From: PHAA01 sp964584415
GTDB lineage: Bacteria > Bacillota > Syntrophomonadia > Syntrophomonadales > Syntrophomonadaceae
Length of the DNA: 41,421 nucleotides
Reading direction: 5' to 3'
Assembly: GCA_964584415.1 (NCBI GenBank)
Contig: CAZOZX010000007.1
Coordinates: forward strand, 1 to 41,421
Program-made: the position numbers and the translations under genes
Shown: positions 24,109 through 31,731 of the stretch, in pieces
How the letters are laid out: each line of letters begins with the position of its first letter
How positions within the stretch are numbered: the first letter of the stretch is position 1
Notes under the pieces: model-generated
Databases searched by the model: none
Seen by the model: only the letters and a program-made list of their open reading frames with translations
What the model was told of the DNA's origin: nothing

Positions 24109-25251
24109 TCATGAAATTTGTGCCAGAGCTTGATTAATATCGGCCTGCAAATCGACCAATTCCTCTAATCCTACCGAGAGACGCACCAGGCCGGCATCCA
24201 ACTCCAGTTCCCGGCGCATATCCTCCGGTAATGAAGCATGAGACATGATAGCCGGCAGCGATACTATGCTTTCGACCGCCCCCAGGCTGGAAGCAATCAC
24301 CGGCAGCCGCAAGCGGTTGACAAATCGGCGGGCGGTTTCCCCATCCGGCAGGCGAAAGCTCAACATTGCTCCAGCTCCCTCCGCCTGGCTGAAATGGATC
24401 TCCCTGCCGGGGTGCTGAGCCAGGCCGGGATAGTAGACTTCACTTATTTCGGGCCTGGCATTGAGCCATTCCGCTAGTTGCCCGGCGGTCTGCTGTTGTT
24501 GCTCGAGCCTGACTTTCAGGGTTTTAATACCCCGCATTATTATCCAACAATCCTGCGGTCCCAGGACTGCCCCCAAATAAACCTGCAGCAACTTGAACTC
24601 ATGGGCCAGGCGGGGATTATCGGTTACCACCAGCCCGGCCAGGCAATCACTGTGCCCGCCCAGGTATTTGGTGGCCGAATGAACCACTGCATCTATTCCG
24701 AATTGCAAGGGCCGCTGCAGATAGGGGGTCATAAAGGTATTATCAGTAATAGTAACAATATTTCGTTTTTGGGCCAGGGCCGCAATAGAGCGGAAATCAT
24801 TGATTTTCATCAAAGGATTGGAAGGACTTTCGATAAATAAAGCCCGAGTATTGCTTTTAATGGCTTCTTCTATAGTTGCGGGATCGGTGGTATCTATGAA
24901 TTCTATTTCCAGCCCGTAACGGGGCAGCAAACGATGGGCCAAACCAAAGGTCCCCCCGTAAACGTCCCGTGATACCAGAACATGGTCGCCCGCTGCGAAA
25001 AGCAGAAAAGCGGCTGAAATAGCCGCCATCCCCGAGGAAAAAGCGAATCCATATTGACCCCCTTCCAGGGTAGCTATGGTCTGTTCCAATGCACTGCGGG
25101 TCGGGTTGCCGATGCGGGAATACCCCCATTGCCCTGGACTGGTAACATCTTCACTGCCGAATATCACGTTTTGGTAAATGGGGGTGCTGACGGCGCCAGT
25201 GTTAGGATCACCTTCGCTCCCGCTATGAATAAGACGGGTTCCCTTTTCCAT
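24109..25251 (-). CDS. Cys/Met metabolism PLP-dependent enzyme (cystathionine gamma-synthase/beta-lyase family)
   Basis: This is a 380-residue fold-type I PLP enzyme of trans-sulfuration. Family features are STPIYQNVIF, YSRIGNPTRSALEQTIATLEGG, SSGMAAISA, DNTFMTPYLQRPL, the PLP lysine in HSATKYLGGHSD, and SLGAVESIVSLPA near the C-terminus. MetB, MetC, cystathionine gamma-lyase and methionine gamma-lyase cannot be told apart reliably by eye. The divergent neighbours larE and cysK also handle sulfur, which supports a cysteine/methionine role. ATG at 25251 follows AAGGAATGAGGAC. A promoter at 25330-25358 drives it. Confidence 0.9.
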   Translation of the reverse strand: MEKGTRLIHSGSEGDPNTGAVSTPIYQNVIFGSEDVTSPGQWGYSRIGNPTRSALEQTIATLEGGQYGFAFSSGMAAISAAFLLFAAGDHVLVSRDVYGGTFGLAHRLLPRYGLEIEFIDTTDPATIEEAIKSNTRALFIESPSNPLMKINDFRSIAALAQKRNIVTITDNTFMTPYLQRPLQFGIDAVVHSATKYLGGHSDCLAGLVVTDNPRLAHEFKLLQVYLGAVLGPQDCWIIMRGIKTLKVRLEQQQQTAGQLAEWLNARPEISEVYYPGLAQHPGREIHFSQAEGAGAMLSFRLPDGETARRFVNRLRLPVIASSLGAVESIVSLPAIMSHASLPEDMRRELELDAGLVRLSVGLEELVDLQADINQALAQIS

Positions 25252-25329
25252 GTCCTCATTCCTTCTTTACTTGATAATAATCAACCGGTCTTTTTCGGTT
25301 TTGGTAGGAGGGATTCTGTACCTCTTTAT

Positions 25330-25358
25330 ATTATAACCGCCTTTACCGGCGGTGGAAA
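25330..25358 (-). promoter_or_regulatory. Minus-strand promoter with a palindrome in its spacer
   Basis: On the minus strand TTTCCA (25358-25353), a 17-base spacer and a perfect TATAAT (25335-25330) form a promoter for the PLP-enzyme gene. The spacer holds the inverted repeat ACCGCC/GGCGGT with a six-base middle, positioned where a repressor could block RNA polymerase. The leader would be about 70 bases. Confidence 0.55.
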
Positions 25359-25544
25359 AATGAATGGGCTCTTCACCCTCTCCCATATCCGCGAAAATGG
25401 CACGGGGGTACCCTAAAATGGTAAGATTAACAGAAGGATTACTTTAGGCATGGCATGATATGGGATACCGGTGATTTTTACTCCCCCTCGGCAATCCGGC
25501 CCTGCTTTCGAAAATCTGCGGTAATCAACTTTAAGGAGAGCCTG

Positions 25545-26342
25545 ATGCGGGAAAAATTATCTGTTCTTCACAATACAATTAAGGCCTTGGAGGGCTTGGC
25601 GGTGGCTTATTCCGGCGGTGTGGACAGCACTTTCCTTTTATATACGGCCTATAGCCTGTTGGGCGATCGGGCTTTGGCCATCACCGTACAATTACCCACT
25701 TTCCCACCCTGGGAATTGGAGGGGGCGATTGAATTCACTACCCGGCAGCATATTCCCCAGGCAGTTATTAACCTGAGCCAGTTTGACATCGCAGGTTATG
25801 CCGATAATACGGTTGATCGCTGCTACCTCTGCAAAAGCCAGTACTACCCGCAAATAATGAAAACTGCCCACCAGCATGGCATTACGATGGTGGCAGATGG
25901 TTCTACTGCCGATGATGAGAAAGATTACCGCCCGGGTATGAAGGCTCTCCGGGAGCTGGGGATAATCAGCCCCTTACAGGAAGCCCGGCTGACCAAAACC
26001 GAGATAAGGGAGCTGTCCCGGGAATTATATTTGCCTACCTGGGATAAGCCGGAAGAATCTTGTCTGGCTACCCGCATTCCTTACGGGGATAAAATTACCC
26101 CGGAGAAATTGATTATAGTGGAAGAGGCGGAAAGGTATTTGCGGGAACTTGGTTTTCGCCAGGTGAGAGTAAGGCATCATGGGCAAATTGCCAGAATCGA
26201 AGTTGGAGCGGAGGAACGCCGCCGTTTCGATGACTTGACTATGGGGAAGGTCCACAGCTACCTGCAAAGCCTCGGTTTTGCCTATGTTACCCTGGATCTG
26301 AGAGGTTACCGCACCGGCAGCCTGAACGAAATTTTAACTTAG
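25545..26342 (+). CDS. larE: ATP-dependent sacrificial sulfur transferase, LarE family
   Basis: This is a 265-residue PP-loop enzyme. SGGVDS at residues 23-28 binds ATP. Cys173 in PEESCLATRIPYGD matches Cys176 of Lactobacillus plantarum LarE, which gives up its sulfur to build the nickel-pincer nucleotide cofactor of lactate racemase. CYLCK at 93-97 and GSTADDEKDYRPGMKAL are further family blocks. I chose the ATG at 25545 with AAGGAGA five bases upstream; the open frame extends back to 25455 without a site. larA, larB and larC are not in the window, and cysK follows 18 bases later, so the sulfur may serve another purpose. Confidence 0.87.
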   Translation: MREKLSVLHNTIKALEGLAVAYSGGVDSTFLLYTAYSLLGDRALAITVQLPTFPPWELEGAIEFTTRQHIPQAVINLSQFDIAGYADNTVDRCYLCKSQYYPQIMKTAHQHGITMVADGSTADDEKDYRPGMKALRELGIISPLQEARLTKTEIRELSRELYLPTWDKPEESCLATRIPYGDKITPEKLIIVEEAERYLRELGFRQVRVRHHGQIARIEVGAEERRRFDDLTMGKVHSYLQSLGFAYVTLDLRGYRTGSLNEILT

Positions 26343-26360
26343 ATAGGAGCGATATACAGT

Positions 26361-27287
26361 ATGACTAAAATAGCTAAAAGCCTAACCGATTTGATCGGGA
26401 ACACCCCTTTGCTGGAATTGTCCAATTATAATCAGGCTAATCATCTTGAAGCCAGGGTAGTCGCCAAATTAGAGTATTTTAATCCCGCCGGCAGCGTCAA
26501 AGACCGCCTGGGTATTGCGCTGATTGAGGATGCCGAACAGAAGGGCCGGCTGGGACCGGATACGGTGATAGTTGAACCGACCAGCGGCAATACTGGGATA
26601 GGATTGGCTTTGGCAGCGGCCGCCCGGGGTTACCGGCTGATGATAACCATGCCTGACAGTATGAGCCCGGAGCGAATCAAGATTCTTAAAGCCCTAGGGG
26701 CAGAAGTGGTTCTTACTCCGGGAGCTGAGGGTATGGCCGGGGCGATTGCCCGGGCGGAACAACTGGCGCAGCTGCCCGGTTACTATATGCCCCAGCAGTT
26801 CAACAATCCGGCCAATCCTGCCATTCATCGCCGTACCACTGGTCCGGAAATCTGGTCGGATACCGATGGCCAGGTAGATGTTTTTGTGGCCGGGGTTGGC
26901 TCTGGAGGTACCATAACCGGAGTAGGTGAGTATTTGAAATCCCAAAACCCATTGGTGCAAGTGGCGGCGGTAGAGCCCTTCGGATCTCCGGTATTATCAG
27001 GCGGATCACCGGGTCCGCATAAACTGCAGGGTATTGGGGCTGGTTTTGTCCCGTCAGTAGTAAACCGGGCGGTGATCGATGAGGTCATTGCGGTCAAGGA
27101 TGAAGATGCCCTGCAGACCACCCGCAGCCTGGCCCGGCTGGAAGGTATGCTGGTGGGTATATCAGCGGGAGCAGCCGCCTTTGCAGCTACCCAATTGGCC
27201 CAGCGGCCAGCCAACAAGGGCAAACTGATTGTAGTCCTGCTTCCCGACAGCGGGGAACGTTACCTATCCACTGAGCTGTTCCAGTAA
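26361..27287 (+). CDS. cysK: Cysteine synthase (O-acetylserine sulfhydrylase)
   Basis: This is a 308-residue fold-type II PLP enzyme that makes cysteine from O-acetylserine and sulfide. DLIGNTPLLEL, the PLP lysine Lys47 in PAGSVKDRLG, the phosphate-binding TSGNTG and GSGGTITGVGEYL are intact. It lies 18 bases after larE, so the two are likely one transcript. A TATAAT-like element is not needed between them. The family also includes cystathionine beta-synthase-like and CysM proteins, but the motifs fit CysK best. Confidence 0.94.
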   Translation: MTKIAKSLTDLIGNTPLLELSNYNQANHLEARVVAKLEYFNPAGSVKDRLGIALIEDAEQKGRLGPDTVIVEPTSGNTGIGLALAAAARGYRLMITMPDSMSPERIKILKALGAEVVLTPGAEGMAGAIARAEQLAQLPGYYMPQQFNNPANPAIHRRTTGPEIWSDTDGQVDVFVAGVGSGGTITGVGEYLKSQNPLVQVAAVEPFGSPVLSGGSPGPHKLQGIGAGFVPSVVNRAVIDEVIAVKDEDALQTTRSLARLEGMLVGISAGAAAFAATQLAQRPANKGKLIVVLLPDSGERYLSTELFQ

Positions 27288-27329
27288 GGGGGCTTTCCCG
27301 GTTTAAAAGCGGTGAAAACTACCCCAGGG

Positions 27330-27343
27330 TTATTGTACAATAA
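27330..27343. promoter_or_regulatory. Perfect 14-bp palindrome overlapping a possible -10 element
   Basis: TTATTGTACAATAA is a perfect palindrome upstream of the aconitase-family gene. It contains TACAAT (27336-27341), five of six matches to a -10 box, with TGAAAA 17 bases upstream as a weak -35. It could be an operator placed on the promoter, or simply a symmetric -10 region. Confidence 0.4.
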
Positions 27344-27376
27344 TAGGGTGTAACAATTTTTTGGAGGTGCCTCTAG

Positions 27377-29707
27377 TTGCGTTTAATCAATAATGGGGTC
27401 TATTTTATCAACGGGGAAACCCTGGTCCAGATTAATGAAGATGGCCAGCTTGAGCTGCTGGCTGGCAGCGGCAAAACCAGCCGCCCTTCCTTTGACAGCA
27501 GTATTCTAAAGCCCGACCGGGGCCGGCAGGAAACCATCGCCTATCGCATCCTGACCAATCACAATACCGGCGGCGATCCCGGCCAGCTCAGGATTCGCTT
27601 CGATGCCCTGGCTTCTCACGACATAACTTACGTAGGCATTGTGCAAACCGCCCGGGCCAGCGGACTGAAAGAGTTCCCGCTTCCTTATGTTCTTACCAAC
27701 TGTCATAACAGCCTGTGTGCGGTGGGAGGAACTATAAATGAAGATGACCATATTTTCGGACTGTCAGCAGCCAAAAAATATGGAGGTATATATGTTCCGG
27801 CTCACCTGGCGGTCATTCACCAGTATATGCGGGAGATGATGGCCGCCTGCGGAAGTATGATCCTGGGATCAGACAGCCATACCCGGTATGGCGCCCTGGG
27901 TACCATGGCCATAGGCGAAGGCGGTCCCGAGCTGGTCAAGCAATTACTAAGCAAGACCTATGATATTACCTACCCTGAAATTACCGCGATTTACCTCGAG
28001 GGCAAACCCCGGCCCGGAGTTGGCCCCCAGGACGTGGCCCTGGCCCTGATCGGGGCCGTGTTTAAAAACAACTTTGTAAATAACAAGGTGCTGGAGTTTA
28101 TCGGCCCTGGCATCAAAAACCTTACGGTCGACTACCGTAATGGGATCGATGTTATGACTACCGAGACTACCTGTTTGAGTTCAATTTGGTGTACCGACGA
28201 TGCTGTCCATCAGTATTTTGCCAACCATAACCGGCCGGAAGCTTACACTCATTTGAATCCTGGTCCGGCCGCATATTACGATGGAGCAGTTATTATTGAC
28301 CTCAGCCAGATTGAACCAATGATCGCCTTGCCGTTCCACCCCAGCAACGTATACAGCATTGCTGAGCTGAACCGGAATACCGGTGATATTTTGCGTGCGG
28401 TGGAAATAGAAGGCCAGAGCCAGATGGACAATCCGGCTATTACTTTCAATCTTACTGACAAAATGGTAAATGGGCGGCTGAAGGCAGATCAGGGAATAGT
28501 AGCCGGATGTGCCGGGGGGACTTTTGAAAACCTGTACCAGATTGGTTCTATGGTGGAAGGCCGGTCAATTGGTAATGGTGAACTAGCCTTCAGCGTTTAC
28601 CCGGCCAGCCAGCCGGTATATCTGGAATTGATTAAAAACGGAGCTGCTGCCAGGATGCTATCGGCCGGCATTACCATGAAGACGGCCTTCTGCGGACCTT
28701 GTTTTGGAGCCGGCGATGTACCAGCCAATAATGCTTTGAGCATCCGCCATACTACCCGCAATTTCCCCAACCGGGAGGGATCCAAACCTGGCGAGGGCCA
28801 GATTTCATCGGTAGCCTTAATGGACGCCCGCTCAATAACTGCTACCGTGCTCAACGGCGGATTCCTGACTTCAGCTGCCGATATGGAGTGGCAAGCTCCT
28901 CCGGTTACTTATAGTTTTAATAAAGAGGTATATGAGCACCGGGTCTACAATGGATATAAACTACCCATTGCCGGGGATGAATTAAAGTTTGGGCCCAACA
29001 TCGCCGACTGGCCTGATATGGTGCCCTTGACACCCAACCTGATTTTGAAAGTTGCGGCGGTGATCACCGATCCAGTTACTACTACTGATGAATTGATTCC
29101 CTCCGGGGAGACCTCTTCGTTCCGTTCCAATCCCATGAAACTGGCGGAATTTACCCTTTCCCGCAAGGACCCTGGCTACGTTGGCCGGGCCAAGGCAGTA
29201 AGTGCCCTGGAGCAGGAACGGCGTCTGGTAATCGCGGAGCCGGGACGGAATCTTTCGCCTGAATTACAGGAATTACTTACACCTCTCCTGGAAAAAGGAA
29301 TTGGCGGAAGTATTGAGGAATTAATGAAGACTTCCGGGATAGGCAGTGCAGTATATGCAGTTAAGCCCGGTGATGGTTCGGCCCGGGAGCAGGCGGCTTC
29401 CAGTCAGAAGGTACTGGGCGGATGGGCCAACATTGCAGTCGGTTATGCCACCAAAAGATACCGGAGCAACCTGATCAACTGGGGTATGCTGCCCTTCACC
29501 ATTGATGCCGGTGAAAACTTTGCGGTAGGTGAGATAATATTCATTCCTGAGATACGGGAGAAACTGGCCAGGGGGGATGAGGAGTTCCCGGCCAGGGTAA
29601 TCGGGTCTGGCGGGGGACGTGATATCGTTCTCAAATTAGAGAGATTATCAGCTGATGATCGAGAAATTATTCTAAAAGGCAGTTTGATCAACTACTATGC
29701 TGAATAG
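27377..29707 (+). CDS. Aconitase-family hydratase (YbhJ-like)
   Basis: This 776-residue protein has an N-terminal aconitase domain and a C-terminal swivel domain. The three cluster ligands are present: Cys378 (AGCAGGTFENL) and Cys439/Cys442 (FCGPCFGAGD), with the 61- and 3-residue spacing expected of 4Fe-4S hydro-lyases. GSDSHTRYGALGTMAIGEGG is the conserved substrate-side motif. The first 100 residues (NNGVYFINGETLV) differ from AcnA/AcnB and LeuC and resemble the uncharacterised YbhJ-type hydratases. The substrate is therefore uncertain; citrate/isocitrate is possible but unproven. TTG start at 27377 follows GGAGGTG. It is a separate unit ended by the terminator at 29716. Confidence 0.85.
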   Translation: MRLINNGVYFINGETLVQINEDGQLELLAGSGKTSRPSFDSSILKPDRGRQETIAYRILTNHNTGGDPGQLRIRFDALASHDITYVGIVQTARASGLKEFPLPYVLTNCHNSLCAVGGTINEDDHIFGLSAAKKYGGIYVPAHLAVIHQYMREMMAACGSMILGSDSHTRYGALGTMAIGEGGPELVKQLLSKTYDITYPEITAIYLEGKPRPGVGPQDVALALIGAVFKNNFVNNKVLEFIGPGIKNLTVDYRNGIDVMTTETTCLSSIWCTDDAVHQYFANHNRPEAYTHLNPGPAAYYDGAVIIDLSQIEPMIALPFHPSNVYSIAELNRNTGDILRAVEIEGQSQMDNPAITFNLTDKMVNGRLKADQGIVAGCAGGTFENLYQIGSMVEGRSIGNGELAFSVYPASQPVYLELIKNGAAARMLSAGITMKTAFCGPCFGAGDVPANNALSIRHTTRNFPNREGSKPGEGQISSVALMDARSITATVLNGGFLTSAADMEWQAPPVTYSFNKEVYEHRVYNGYKLPIAGDELKFGPNIADWPDMVPLTPNLILKVAAVITDPVTTTDELIPSGETSSFRSNPMKLAEFTLSRKDPGYVGRAKAVSALEQERRLVIAEPGRNLSPELQELLTPLLEKGIGGSIEELMKTSGIGSAVYAVKPGDGSAREQAASSQKVLGGWANIAVGYATKRYRSNLINWGMLPFTIDAGENFAVGEIIFIPEIREKLARGDEEFPARVIGSGGGRDIVLKLERLSADDREIILKGSLINYYAE

Positions 29708-29715
29708 ATAAGTAC

Positions 29716-29748
29716 AACCGCCGGTATTATCCGGCGGTTATTATTATT
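29716..29748 (+). terminator. Rho-independent terminator after the hydratase gene
   Basis: A perfect 9-bp stem AACCGCCGG/CCGGCGGTT (29716-29724 and 29731-29739) closes a TATTAT loop and is followed by ATTATTATT. It begins nine bases past the TAG. Confidence 0.85.
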
Positions 29749-29835
29749 GGGGCACACTTGGACGATCATGTTATGGCAAAACGATACTAAACCAGGCTGG
29801 ATTATTTGGGTCCGGAAATTATGGAGAAAGTATTA

Positions 29836-31137
29836 ATGAAGCTGCCAGAGCCAATAATCGAGATTATAACGGCCTTAAAAGACCAGGGCTGCGAGGTGTA
29901 CCTGGTCGGTGGTTGTGTACGCGACATTTTAATGGACCGGAGTCCCCATGATTATGACCTAGTGACTTCGGCACCGGTAAAGCAGATAGTTTCTATGTTC
30001 CCGCACACAGCTGAACTTGGAGCTCGTTACGGTACGGTAGCGGTGATTAGCCGAGATTGGGTAGTCGAGGTTTCTACCTACAAGAGCCAATATCATTCCT
30101 CCTTGCCCGGACTGAGCGGGATCGAAGCTGATTTATTCTGGAGAGATTTCACCATAAATGCTATGGCCATGGATGAGACAGGTCGGGTGGTGGATCCCTT
30201 TGGTGGGCTGCGGGATCTGGAGGGAAAGATAATCTCAGCCCCTGCCAACCAGGCCCCCCAGAGGTTCAGGGACGATCCGCTGCGCATGCTGAGGGCGATT
30301 CGCTTTAGCAGTACCCTTGGTTTTTCATTGCACCCGGTGGTAATGGATGCCATAACGACATTAGCGCCGCTCTTGTCGCGAACAGCCGTGGAGAGGATCC
30401 GGGGCGAAATTGATCAAATCCTGGTTTCCGAACGCCCGGCTCATGGAATGTCCCTGCTTACCCAAACCGGCTTATTGCCGTATAGTGTACCGGAACTGAT
30501 TCCCCTGCTCGACTTTAAGCCGGTAAGCCCTCGCCGCCAAGGAACAGCATGGCAGCACACCATGTCTGTGCTGGATATAGCGCCAGCACGTTTAAATGTC
30601 CGCCTGGCCGCTCTGCTGCACGACATTGGCAAACCATCGACCTATAGCATTGACAGTAAAGGCCGGGAGCATTACTATGGTCATCATTTGGCGGGCAGTC
30701 TGATAAGCGAGCAGATCCTGCACCGCTTAAAATATGATCACAAGACTATTCAGAATGTCTCCATGCTGGTAGCCGAGCATATGAGCCGTTTCCCCAAGGT
30801 GCGCAATGGCACTTTGAAGCAACTGGTCCGCAGGGTGGGGAAGGAAAATCTGGACGACTTAATGGAATTGCAGCGGGCAGATATCGAGGGGTCAGCCCCT
30901 CCGTTTGACATGTCTTTTCTGGAGTCTATGCAAGACGAACTGCAGAAGATCCTGGTTACCCAACCCCCTTTGTATATAACCGACCTGGCGGTTGACGGCA
31001 GTGACCTGATCGCCCTGGGCTTCCAGCCCGGCCCGGATATAGGCAGGGTACTCAATTTTCTCTTGGACATCGTACTGGACCAGCCCGAAAAGAACCAGCC
31101 CGGAATCTTATTGGCTATCGCCCGGACTCAACTTTAG
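29836..31137 (+). CDS. cca: CCA-adding tRNA nucleotidyltransferase / poly(A) polymerase family with HD domain
   Basis: This 433-residue class II nucleotidyltransferase adds or repairs the CCA end of tRNA. The head shows VYLVGGCVRDILMDRSPHDYDLVTSA with the metal-binding DYD, WRDFTINAMAMD (motif B), DPLRMLRAIRF (motif D), and an HD phosphohydrolase-like domain at LLHDIGKP ... HHLAGSLISEQIL. The HD domain is often present in bacterial Cca proteins. I chose the ATG at 29836, with GGAG about nine bases upstream; in-frame alternatives are 29821 (ATG) and 29806 (TTG). A pure poly(A) polymerase cannot be excluded. Confidence 0.88.
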   Translation: MKLPEPIIEIITALKDQGCEVYLVGGCVRDILMDRSPHDYDLVTSAPVKQIVSMFPHTAELGARYGTVAVISRDWVVEVSTYKSQYHSSLPGLSGIEADLFWRDFTINAMAMDETGRVVDPFGGLRDLEGKIISAPANQAPQRFRDDPLRMLRAIRFSSTLGFSLHPVVMDAITTLAPLLSRTAVERIRGEIDQILVSERPAHGMSLLTQTGLLPYSVPELIPLLDFKPVSPRRQGTAWQHTMSVLDIAPARLNVRLAALLHDIGKPSTYSIDSKGREHYYGHHLAGSLISEQILHRLKYDHKTIQNVSMLVAEHMSRFPKVRNGTLKQLVRRVGKENLDDLMELQRADIEGSAPPFDMSFLESMQDELQKILVTQPPLYITDLAVDGSDLIALGFQPGPDIGRVLNFLLDIVLDQPEKNQPGILLAIARTQL

Positions 31138-31155
31138 GCGTTGATCCAGTCGATA

Positions 31156-31704
31156 TTAGGGGGAATTCTTAAGACCACGGGTGGAACACATTATCATTAA
31201 CTTGACAGTCATGTATACACTGACCAGCAGTATCAAGGCCACGAAAACCCACATTATAGGCCCCAGGTTCTTGCTAGCCCCCATCGCAACATTAGCAGCC
31301 CCATAAGCCAGGTAGGAGAACATGACTGCTAAAATCAAATTCAGCCCTACCATGCTTCTTACCGTAAAAGCCCGGATGGATTCCAAACGCGCTGGCCCCA
31401 GCAGGTCTTTATCCCGCTGGGGTATATTCAAAACCTTGCTGGGATCTTCAGGTCGGATTATGACCAGGATATTCAAAAGGGCCATGCTGAGGTAGATACC
31501 AAATCCTATTATCAGTACGCTGTACACGGACCATATACTTTTCGCAGCCCAAGCGTCAGGAGCCCCTGAAGCCCCAAAATGACTGGGGATGATCCCCGGG
31601 ATCTGATCGTAATGAGCGCGAATATAACTGAATGTGGTGCTGAAAAGCAATAGGGCAGCCAGCTCTAACCAGGGAGAATAATATCGGTTTATTTTAGCCC
31701 ACAT
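31156..31704 (-). CDS. DUF1648-domain membrane protein
   Basis: This is a 182-residue protein with four predicted transmembrane helices. After the first helix the stretch YDQIPGIIPSHFGASGAPDAWAAKSIW is the DUF1648 signature (IPxHxNxxGxPD). Such domains are found in SdpI-like immunity proteins and in uncharacterised membrane proteins of Bacillota; SdpI would be longer and six-helical. The function is unknown. It follows the SLH protein gene by 27 bases on the same strand and may share its transcript. Confidence 0.78.
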   Translation of the reverse strand: MWAKINRYYSPWLELAALLLFSTTFSYIRAHYDQIPGIIPSHFGASGAPDAWAAKSIWSVYSVLIIGFGIYLSMALLNILVIIRPEDPSKVLNIPQRDKDLLGPARLESIRAFTVRSMVGLNLILAVMFSYLAYGAANVAMGASKNLGPIMWVFVALILLVSVYMTVKLMIMCSTRGLKNSP

Positions 31705-31731
31705 ACATGTACCTGCCCTTGATTATTACGG

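Noticed and set aside
25384..25415. T-box-like sequence upstream of the PLP-enzyme gene (AGGGTACCCCCGTG on the minus strand)
   Set aside because: It differs from the T-box consensus AGGGTGGNACCGCG at several positions and lies upstream of the predicted promoter, so it would not be in the leader.
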